DNA of 14,750 nt, taken from JAAZNO01 sp964508025 (GTDB taxonomy: Bacteria; Chloroflexota; Anaerolineae; B4-G1; SLSP01). The DNA lies in contig CAZDSF010000088.1 of the NCBI GenBank assembly GCA_964508025.1, positions 1 through 14,750 of the forward strand, in the 5' to 3' direction. Positions 7,117-13,001 of the stretch are shown piece by piece. A program made the translations under genes and the position numbers. How positions within the stretch are numbered: the stretch's first letter is position 1; the number at the start of each line of letters is the position of its first letter. The notes beneath the pieces are model-generated. The model was not told where the DNA came from. It worked only from the letters and a program-made list of their open reading frames with translations, and did no database searches.

Positions 7117-8337
7117 ATGCGGCGCATTTGGGGTATCCTGGCGCTGTTGTTTGTGGCGTTGTGTCTAACCCGAACTTCTGTCCTGGCGGCGCCGTTATCG
7201 GGGCGGGCGCCGGCGCGCCCGCTGTTGCGCAGTATGCCGGAGGACGTGCTTTGCAGCCGCGCTTTGATGCTGCGCCATCCCGATCGCTGTCCGCCTTATG
7301 GGCCGGGGCTGCGGGAAGTGCGTCTGGCGCGCCTGCGCGCCCGGCTGCCCGATCCGCTGCCGGCGTTGCCGGTCGAACGCCTGCCCTCGCCTGAGGGCGC
7401 GGTGACGGCTTTCACTTATGGGCAGATTACGCCGTTGCCCGCCCCGACTTACCGACATCCGGCGGAGGCCGCTGCCGGCATGGCGCCTGTGCGCACTTTT
7501 GTCTCCAACATCAACTGGGTGAGCGTGCGTGGCCGGGTGGAGTATGGCGGCGAACTGTGGTATCAAATCAATGCCGAAGAGTACATTCAGGCGACCCATC
7601 TACAGTTCCCAGAACCCTCGCGCTTTCAAGGGGTTGTGGTCACGGCGCAGCCGGCGCAGCCCTTCGGTTGGTTGCGGCGCGATTTGTCGCCCTCGCCCAC
7701 GCCTGGTGCGCCACCAACGCCGGGTCTCACGCTGCCGCGCCGCACTATCGTGGCGATTTTCGCTACGGGCAATTTCGAGGGCCAGCGTTGGGATATGATT
7801 GGCCCGGATCAGTGGGTCCGTCACGACTTCGTGGCGCAGGTGACGCCCAAAACTGCGCCGCCCGGCGTTCCGGCAGGCGTCAAGTGGATTGAAGTGGACA
7901 CTTACGAGCAAACCCTGGCGGCTTATGAAGGCGAACGCCTCGTGTACGCCACGCTCACCACTACCGGACGCCCGATAGATTTGACGCCGCTGGGACTGTT
8001 TCGTATCTTCCGCAAAGTGCGTGGAGCGTTAATGCAGAGCATTGATCGCCCTATGGATGATCGTTACTGGTATTATCTGGAAGATGTGGAACACGCGCAG
8101 TTCTTCAATGATCGGATCTCGTTCCACGCGGCTTACTGGCATGATGCTTTCGGTACGGTGCGTAGTAACGGGTGTATCAATCTTGCGCCGCTTGATGCGC
8201 GGTGGCTCTATGGGTGGACCGATCCGCAGCTGTCATCCAGCGGCAGTTGGGTCACAGCAGAAGCCGCCGGCGAAGGGCAGACCTGGGTTTGGGTGCATCA
8301 TTCCGCGCCGGATTTGCGGGCTAAACCCGCGCCTTAA
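7117..8337 (+). CDS. Exported L,D-transpeptidase (YkuD domain) with SH3-like region
   Basis: A 406-residue secreted or membrane-anchored protein. Residues 1-24 form a signal peptide (MRR, hydrophobic core, SVLAA). An SH3-like segment lies around 130-165 (FVSNINWVSVRGRVEYGGELWYQIN). A Pro-rich linker at about 194-206 (SPSPTPGAPPTPG) leads to a C-terminal YkuD domain from about 250. The catalytic region is H337 to C353, read as HAAYWHDAFG then RSNGCINL. The catalytic Cys353 is kept, but the usual S/T-H-G-C is S-N-G-C, with Asn for the first His. YkuD enzymes make 3-3 or protein-peptidoglycan crosslinks through a cysteine acyl-enzyme. The ATG at 7117 follows GAGGAGG with 6 bases spacing; an earlier frame start at 7075 lies inside the kinase gene. 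It is the last gene of the operon, followed by a strong terminator. Confidence 0.88.
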   Translation: MRRIWGILALLFVALCLTRTSVLAAPLSGRAPARPLLRSMPEDVLCSRALMLRHPDRCPPYGPGLREVRLARLRARLPDPLPALPVERLPSPEGAVTAFTYGQITPLPAPTYRHPAEAAAGMAPVRTFVSNINWVSVRGRVEYGGELWYQINAEEYIQATHLQFPEPSRFQGVVVTAQPAQPFGWLRRDLSPSPTPGAPPTPGLTLPRRTIVAIFATGNFEGQRWDMIGPDQWVRHDFVAQVTPKTAPPGVPAGVKWIEVDTYEQTLAAYEGERLVYATLTTTGRPIDLTPLGLFRIFRKVRGALMQSIDRPMDDRYWYYLEDVEHAQFFNDRISFHAAYWHDAFGTVRSNGCINLAPLDARWLYGWTDPQLSSSGSWVTAEAAGEGQTWVWVHHSAPDLRAKPAP

Positions 8338-8342
8338 ACACA

Positions 8343-8377
8343 CCAGCGGCGGTCAGATTCTGACCGCCGCTGGTTTT
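8343..8377. terminator. Bidirectional intrinsic terminator between convergent genes
   Basis: A perfect 14-bp inverted repeat (8343-8356 and 8360-8373, beginning CCAGCGGCGGTCAG) has a 3-base loop. It is followed by TTTT on the plus strand. The minus-strand side reads TGTGTTT, a weaker T tract. It lies between the stops of the L,D-transpeptidase gene (8337) and the convergent CpaF gene (8389), so it can end both transcripts. Confidence 0.9.
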
Positions 8378-8388
8378 GAGGACGTTGC

Positions 8389-9720
8389 CTACCGCCGTTG
8401 CCCAGAGAACATGCTGCTTTCTTTGTCCATGAAAATGGATGCGGGCAGGTCGAAGCCGTGTTGTTTGAGTTGCGTCATGAAATTGGGACGCACGCCCGAA
8501 GGGCGGAACCGCCCAATCACTTTGCCGTTCTGCTCCCCGCTCTCTTCGAAGTACAGGATGTCTTGTAGAATCACCGTTTCGCCTTCAAGCCCTTGCACTT
8601 CGGTGATGTTGGTCACCTTGCGCGTGCCGTCGCGGAGCCGCGCCTGCTGCACGATCAGATTGACTGCGGAGACGATTTGCTTGCGCACCACGTTGACCGG
8701 CAGATCCATTCCCGCCATCAAGACCAGGGTTTCCAGCCGCGAGATGGTATCCCGTGGCGTATTGGCATGGATGGTGGTCAGGCTGCCATCGTGGCCGGTA
8801 TTCATGGCCTGGAGCATATCGAGCGCTTCTCCGCCCCGGCATTCGCCCACGATGATCCGCTCCGGGCGCATCCGCAGCGAGTTGATGACCAGGTCGCGGA
8901 TGGTCACGGGGCGTCCCTGCGCATCGCCGATTTCGGGCGGTTTCGTTTCCAGCCGCACCACATGATTCTGGTGGAGTTGGAGTTCAGCCGCGTCCTCGAT
9001 GGTGACGATACGTTCGCCATCGGGGATATATCCGGAGAGAACGTTGAGCAGGGTGGTCTTCCCTGAGCCGGTGCCGCCCGCAACGATGATGTTCAGGCGT
9101 GAGACGACACAAGCCTTGAGGAATTCCGCCATCGCCGGCGAAAGTGAATTGAAGCGGATCAGATCGTCTACTGAGAGTTTGTTTTTGCCGAATTTGCGGA
9201 TGGTGATACTGGGGCCATCTACTGCGCAGGGCGGGATCACGGCGTTCACGCGCGAGCCATCGGGAAGCCGGGCGTCCACCAGCGGCCAACGCCGATCAAC
9301 GGTGCGTCCAAGGGGGCGGATGATCCGTTCGATCACGCGCACCACGTGATCGTTATCGGCAAAGGTGACGTTCGAGAGCGTCACCTTGCCCGCGCGTTCC
9401 ACATAGACTTGTTTAGGGCCGTTGACCATGACTTCTGTGATGCTTTCGTCGTTGAGCAACGGCTCGATGGGACCAAAGCCCAACACTTCATCTATGACAG
9501 CTTGTTGCAATTGCTGCCGTTCGGTTTCAGAGAGCGCGAGTTTTATATGAGTATATAGCGCATTGAAACCCTGAATTACATAGGGCATCAGTTGTTCTTT
9601 GGGTTCACTTTGTAGTTTTGACTCCAGCGATTGTTGCAACTTGTTGGAAATCCATAGAATGCGTTCCTGCAATTCTCCGGAGGGTAGGCCGCTATTTGCT
9701 AAAGTGGGCGACTCTGCCAT
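8389..9720 (-). CDS. cpaF: CpaF/TadA-type secretion ATPase
   Basis: A 443-residue cytoplasmic hexameric ATPase of the type II/IV secretion superfamily, CpaF/TadA branch, which powers Tad/Flp pilus assembly. The N-terminal domain contains GFGPIEPLLNDESITEVMVNGP at about 81-102. Walker A is GGTGSGKT at 215-222, the Asp box IEDAAELQL at 241-249, Walker B IIVGECRGGEALDM at 289-302, and the His box TGHDGSLTTIHAN at 308-320. The C-terminal tail after about 370 is longer than the minimal core. The ATG at 9720 is preceded by AGGAG at suitable spacing. No other tad genes (TadB/C, prepilin, CpaE, peptidase) lie within the window, so it is separated from its partners here or serves as a stand-alone motor. 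Confidence 0.95.
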   Translation of the reverse strand: MAESPTLANSGLPSGELQERILWISNKLQQSLESKLQSEPKEQLMPYVIQGFNALYTHIKLALSETERQQLQQAVIDEVLGFGPIEPLLNDESITEVMVNGPKQVYVERAGKVTLSNVTFADNDHVVRVIERIIRPLGRTVDRRWPLVDARLPDGSRVNAVIPPCAVDGPSITIRKFGKNKLSVDDLIRFNSLSPAMAEFLKACVVSRLNIIVAGGTGSGKTTLLNVLSGYIPDGERIVTIEDAAELQLHQNHVVRLETKPPEIGDAQGRPVTIRDLVINSLRMRPERIIVGECRGGEALDMLQAMNTGHDGSLTTIHANTPRDTISRLETLVLMAGMDLPVNVVRKQIVSAVNLIVQQARLRDGTRKVTNITEVQGLEGETVILQDILYFEESGEQNGKVIGRFRPSGVRPNFMTQLKQHGFDLPASIFMDKESSMFSGQRR

Positions 9721-9815
9721 TGTTTACTCCTGTGAATGTTATGAAGGCGGAAGGATGAAAATCTCCGCATTGCGATTTTGCTTATCAGGGTTGCATCGTA
9801 AATCCGGTACACTTC

Positions 9816-9846
9816 TTGACCCTGACCGAAAAGATACCTGTACAAT
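9816..9846 (+). promoter_or_regulatory. Promoter candidate for the small Ala-rich protein gene
   Basis: TTGACC (9816-9821) and TACAAT (9841-9846) are separated by 19 bases, slightly longer than ideal. The predicted start of transcription would give a leader of about 25 bases before the ATG at 9879. The 158-base gap between this gene and the divergent CpaF gene shows no other clear signal. Confidence 0.4.
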
Positions 9847-9878
9847 ATACACTCTCTGCTTCTAACTCAAATTATACC

Positions 9879-10226
9879 ATGATTTTTGAAGAATGGGCAA
9901 GAAGAATGTTTTGGTCGCCACAGCAGCAAAATCTTACCGGGGTGTTGATGCAAACTGCTATCGGTCCGTGGCCGGCGCTCATTTCTGGCGGGTTGTTCTT
10001 TATGGATCTTGCGGATGTGTGGGCGAACTATCTGAAACGCCGCGCAGATGTGGAGGCGCCATCCTGGTTTCACAGTCTGACGGGAGCGCAGGTCGCTAGC
10101 CAGGCAGGCTTTGCCGCCATGATTGGCGCCATCAATGCCAGCGGGGCTGCCAGCGGCGCGAGCGCCAGCGCCGCAGCGGGGGCTGCGGCCGGGGCGGCGG
10201 GAGGCGGAGCGAGCGGCGCCGGGTAG
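9879..10226 (+). CDS. Small Ala/Gly/Ser-tailed protein, function unknown
   Basis: A predicted 115-residue protein not assigned to a family. Residues 1-60 contain a moderately hydrophobic stretch (TAIGPWPALISGGLFF) and the charged segment DLADVWANYLKRRADVEAPSWF. Residues about 80-115 are almost entirely Ala, Gly and Ser, ending GAAGGGASGAG. The W...PSWF pattern followed by a small-residue tail faintly resembles the C-terminus of DUF2207-type membrane proteins; this is only an impression. The ATG at 9879 has no clear Shine-Dalgarno. A TTG at 9816 in the same frame coincides with the promoter -35 and was not used. A hairpin terminator follows. Protein existence is likely but unproven. Confidence 0.5.
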   Translation: MIFEEWARRMFWSPQQQNLTGVLMQTAIGPWPALISGGLFFMDLADVWANYLKRRADVEAPSWFHSLTGAQVASQAGFAAMIGAINASGAASGASASAAAGAAAGAAGGGASGAG

Positions 10227-10248
10227 ACGGGAAGCGCGTTTAGGGTAC

Positions 10249-10287
10249 AATAGCCATCATGGGTCATGATTACCTGTGATGGCTATT
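10249..10287 (+). terminator. Hairpin terminator after the small protein gene
   Basis: An 11-bp perfect inverted repeat (AATAGCCATCA at 10249-10259, TGATGGCTATT at 10277-10287) has a 17-base loop in which GGT and ACC can also pair. The downstream sequence TGTTTAG gives only a short T tract, so termination may be partial. Confidence 0.55.
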
Positions 10288-10302
10288 TGTTTAGCACTTG
10301 AA

Positions 10303-10326
10303 TGGTATTATGCGTTACAGTAGGAG
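10303..10326 (+). promoter_or_regulatory. Extended -10 promoter and ribosome binding site for the methyltransferase
   Basis: TGGTATTAT (10303-10311) is an extended -10 element, close in sequence to the one before the UbiA gene. AGGAG (10322-10326) lies 6 bases before the ATG at 10333. No good -35 is seen. Confidence 0.45.
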
Positions 10327-10332
10327 TCTGCT

Positions 10333-11356
10333 ATGTTCTCTGAAGGCGAAATTCGCAAACGTGCTCTGCGTAATAAGACTATTGTCTTGACTGAAGATCA
10401 AAGACTATTCTATCAAGCGCGTTTGTTGCGCCTGGAGAGGCCGGTCACACTTGCGGAAATCATCAATCGCACTATTTACCAGGATACATTTGAAGTTTTG
10501 GATTGGCTGCCTGCGCACACAGTTGACCTTTTGATAGCAGATCCTCCTTATAATCTCTCGAAAACCTTCAATAGCCATAGTTTCACCCAGGTTTCCTTGG
10601 ATGATTATGAGCAGTGGTTAATCCTGGATTGGCAAATTACCCCGCTTGTTGAAACCTACCGCTTCGGTGTATATTTGTGGTGATTGGCGCTCCTCGGCGG
10701 CTATCCATCGCGTGTTGGAGAGGTATTTCATCGTGCGGAACCGCATCACCTGGGAGCGTGAAAAAGGACGCGGGGCGCAAACGAACTGGAAGAACTGTTC
10801 TGAGGATATCTGGTTTGCTACCGTTTCCAATGACTATGTGTTCAATGTAGATGCGGTGAAACTCAAGCGGCGCGTCATTGCGCCCTATACGGATCGAGAA
10901 GGGACGCCCAAAGATTGGGATGAATCCGAGCAGGGACGCTTTCGGATCACACATCCCTCCAACCTGTGGACAGACCTGACCGTGCCTTTCTGGTCTATGC
11001 CGGAAAACACCGATCATCCCACACAAAAGCCGGAAAAACTACTGGCAAAAATCATCCTTGCCAGCTCGCAGGAGAACGACGTTGTGCTTGATCCCTTCGT
11101 AAGCTCTGGCACAACCTCCGTGACAGCGAAAAAATTGCGACGGCGTTACATTGGCATCGAAATTGACGAATTGTATTGCTGTTTGACCGAACACCGTCTG
11201 GCGCTGGCTGAAGAGGACGCCAGTATTCAGGGGTACACCGATGGCGTTTTCTGGGAACGTAACACGCTGGCGGAACAGAAAAAACAGGATAAGCCATCTC
11301 GTTCGCGCCCGATAAAGGTGCGCGCCTTCTGGCAAGCAAAGCCAGACTCGGCGTGA
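10333..11356 (+). pseudogene. Beta-class DNA adenine methyltransferase, frameshifted
   Basis: Two overlapping frames together encode one N6-adenine/N4-cytosine methyltransferase of about 340 residues. The first frame (10333-10683) has the catalytic motif IV DPPYN at residues 70-74 and reads normally to YEQWL (Leu96, codon 10618-10620). The second frame is open from 10622 and continues SWIGKLPRLLKPTASVYICGDW, the expected next segment. It then carries HPTQKPEKL and the SAM-binding motif I, DPFVSSGTT (11090-11116), followed by RRRYIGIEID. Motif IV before motif I marks the beta arrangement; DPPY suggests adenine methylation. The shift is therefore at 10618-10624, by a loss of two bases or gain of one. 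Either the gene is dead or this is an assembly error. It lies directly before a second, truncated adenine methyltransferase, as in type II restriction systems with two methyltransferases. No nuclease is present. Confidence 0.88.
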
Positions 11357-11363
11357 GGCGAGA

Positions 11364-11546
11364 ATGAACTACGGTTATCAACCCCTGCTGCTTACCGGAG
11401 CAGCAACCGCCAAATTCCCCAGCACCCGTTATCAGGGCAGCAAGGCCAAGCTGGTAGAGTGGATTTGGGAGCAGGTTCAGAATCTCCCCTTCCACACCTG
11501 CCTGGATGCGTTTGGCAGTAGGGGAGGATTTAGCGGGTGCGCCTGA
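11364..11546 (+). pseudogene. N-terminal fragment of a D12-class DNA adenine methyltransferase
   Basis: Sixty residues are left. KFPSTRYQGSKAKLVEWIWEQ (17-37) followed by CLDAFG (47-52) is the start of a Dam/MethyltransfD12-type adenine methyltransferase, where YQGSKxKL and the DxFxGxG motif I bind S-adenosylmethionine. The glycine-rich motif breaks off at FGSRGGFSGCA and a stop follows. None of the other expected motifs, including DPPY, is found downstream in any frame before the AbiE genes. The break point is about 11510-11530. The gene starts 7 bases after the upstream methyltransferase, so they were once one operon. Normal family length is roughly 250-300 residues. It is a remnant and should be inactive. 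Confidence 0.75.
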
Positions 11547-11606
11547 AAGCCACTCACGTTCACCGTCTTCTCATTCTTGTCTTGCTGTGAAGGATGGGAT
11601 CAGGCA

Positions 11607-11645
11607 TTGACTTATCATATTTCATGTATAGAATATAACGTATAG
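11607..11645 (+). promoter_or_regulatory. Putative AbiE promoter/operator region
   Basis: An AT-rich block stands out against its surroundings: TTGACT at 11607-11612 is a plausible -35, with several poor -10 candidates (TATAGA at 11627, TATAAC at 11634). GTATAG is repeated directly at 11626-11631 and 11640-11645. AbiEi antitoxins are known to repress their own operon by binding repeats upstream, so this is the likely site. Spacing does not fit one clear promoter. The rest of 11547-11674 shows no gene. Confidence 0.3.
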
Positions 11646-11674
11646 CGTGTTTATTGGCACACAAAACATCAATA

Positions 11675-12523
11675 ATGACACAAAAATCACTCAGCAAGAA
11701 TCTCGGCCCGGTCAGCGCACAATTACTCAAGGCGCTGGCGGAAGATAATCGCGCGGTTTTTTCAATAGCCGAGGCGCAACGTTATCTGAGCGCCCACACA
11801 ACCACGCCCTACACCGACGCCGCGACGCGCGAACTATTGCGCCGGCTGGTGCGTTCGGGATGGGCCGTGCGCTTAGGCGCTGGGCGCTACGCAGTCGTGC
11901 CCTTATCATCTGGCGATACGCTCGCCCCCCAGGTCAGCCGTTATGTGATTGCCCGCGAGCTATTGGGTGACGCGCCATATTATATCTCCCACGCTAGCGC
12001 GATGGATATTCACAATTTACTTAGCCATCCAGTAACGGAAGTGTTAATCAGCACACCTAGGCGGCTGAAAGCGCGTGAAATTCTGGGAACGCCATACCGG
12101 TTCATTTACACCCCCCCCTCGAATATCTGGGGGTGTGAGCCGGTGTGGGTGACGCCTTACGAACAAGTCATGGTAAGCGATCTGGAGAAAACCATACTTG
12201 ATGGCCTGATGCGCTCTGACTTATGCGCAGGAATGAGCCAGGTTGCCGTCGCGCTGTGGATGCGTCACGATGAGATCAAGTGGGAGCGGTTAGCGGAATA
12301 TACAACGCACGCGCACCATCACGCTGCGGCGCAACGTCTGGGCTATTTACTGGAACTCTATCAATTGGGCACACTGGAACTGATTACCCTGCTTCTCAAT
12401 CTGCGGGGAACTGCGTATGCCCTGTTGGATGTGCTATTGCCAGACGAAGGCCCCTATCTCTCACGCTGGCGCTTGCGTATCAACATAGAACCGGAATCTC
12501 TACAAAGCATCATCAGAACATAA
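11675..12523 (+). CDS. abiEi: AbiEi-family antitoxin / transcriptional regulator
   Basis: A 282-residue protein of the AbiEi antitoxin family, the regulatory half of AbiE (type IV) toxin-antitoxin and abortive-infection modules. The N-terminal part (about 15-80, LLKALAEDNRAVFSIAEAQRYL then LLRRLVRSGWAVRLGAGRYAV) has the winged-helix pattern of the family. The middle contains YYISHASAMDIHNL and the conserved VMVSDLEKTILDGL. The length looks complete. I start it at ATG 11675; a TTG at 11654 in frame would add seven residues, and neither has a clear ribosome binding site. Its stop lies one base before the toxin start. A run of eight C at 12111-12118 lies inside the coding region, paired with a G run at 12129-12133. 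The frame is intact here. Confidence 0.88.
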   Translation: MTQKSLSKNLGPVSAQLLKALAEDNRAVFSIAEAQRYLSAHTTTPYTDAATRELLRRLVRSGWAVRLGAGRYAVVPLSSGDTLAPQVSRYVIARELLGDAPYYISHASAMDIHNLLSHPVTEVLISTPRRLKAREILGTPYRFIYTPPSNIWGCEPVWVTPYEQVMVSDLEKTILDGLMRSDLCAGMSQVAVALWMRHDEIKWERLAEYTTHAHHHAAAQRLGYLLELYQLGTLELITLLLNLRGTAYALLDVLLPDEGPYLSRWRLRINIEPESLQSIIRT

Positions 12524-12524
12524 C

Positions 12525-13001
12525 ATGATACCACCAGGCGAAATAGCGCGTTTTGCGCATCGAGCAAGCATAGGCGACAAAACCATCGAAAGCGATTATG
12601 TGCTGACCTGGACTTTGTTGGCGCTTGCCAATTCACCCTTGCGTGACAGGCTGGCTTTCAAAGGCGGCACCGCGCTCAAGAAAATCTATGCGCCGGATTA
12701 CCGTTTTTCTGAAGACTTGTGCGCGCTGTTGGGGCGTACCGAACCCCGCGACTTGTATGATATTCACTACATTTTTGAAGAAAATCTAGCGGATACCGAA
12801 ACGGTTTCTTATCGGCTCAATGAGAAAATGGCCCACAAAGGTCTGGATCGAGCGGGCTTACAAGATGTGTTGACGCGCAAACACAAAACCCTCGAACGCC
12901 TCTGGGAGCCGCGGTTGCGCGGACAGATGCCTGAGTTGCCGCATTTGGAGACGGTTATCCGCGAGACGGAACGGCAGTTGCGGCAATGGAGGCTGACGTG
13001 A
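12525..13001 (+). CDS. abiEii: AbiEii-family nucleotidyltransferase toxin, internally deleted
   Basis: A 158-residue remnant of the AbiEii/AbiGii toxin family, DNA polymerase beta-fold nucleotidyltransferases normally about 230-310 residues. The N-terminal half is conserved: LAFKGGTALKKIY (43-55) is the GG[ST] nucleotide-binding motif and YRFSEDL (59-65) leads into the catalytic DxD. It should read SEDLDF, but after L65 the sequence jumps to CALLGRTEPRDLYDIHYIFE, which belongs after a conserved AEKL near the C-terminal half. Most of the central domain, roughly a hundred residues, is missing and the second Asp is replaced by Cys66. The deletion is in frame, so a protein can still be made, but it should lack transferase activity. 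It is coupled to the antitoxin (one-base gap), and its stop overlaps the start of the next gene. Confidence 0.85.
   Translation: MIPPGEIARFAHRASIGDKTIESDYVLTWTLLALANSPLRDRLAFKGGTALKKIYAPDYRFSEDLCALLGRTEPRDLYDIHYIFEENLADTETVSYRLNEKMAHKGLDRAGLQDVLTRKHKTLERLWEPRLRGQMPELPHLETVIRETERQLRQWRLT
12988..12992 (+). promoter_or_regulatory. Ribosome binding site for the GT39 gene inside abiEii
   Basis: GGAGG ends 5 bases before GTG 12998, which overlaps the abiEii stop as GTGA. This favours GTG over an in-frame ATG at 12986 that has no ribosome binding site. Confidence 0.6.

Noticed and set aside
8042..8965. Plus-strand open frame of 307 codons across the terminator and the cpaF region
   Set aside because: It spans the L,D-transpeptidase end, a strong hairpin terminator and the antisense of cpaF. 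The peptide is biased towards Ser/Arg with no domain.
9867..10250. Minus-strand open frames opposite the Ala-rich small protein
   Set aside because: Arg/Pro-rich composition typical of a reverse-strand shadow, with no ribosome binding site and no motif. The plus-strand frame has a promoter and terminator.
11547..11600. Continuation of the D12 methyltransferase in another frame after 11520
   Set aside because: The +1 frame stays open for about 28 codons, but its peptide shows none of the expected methyltransferase sequence, so a simple frameshift does not explain the loss.
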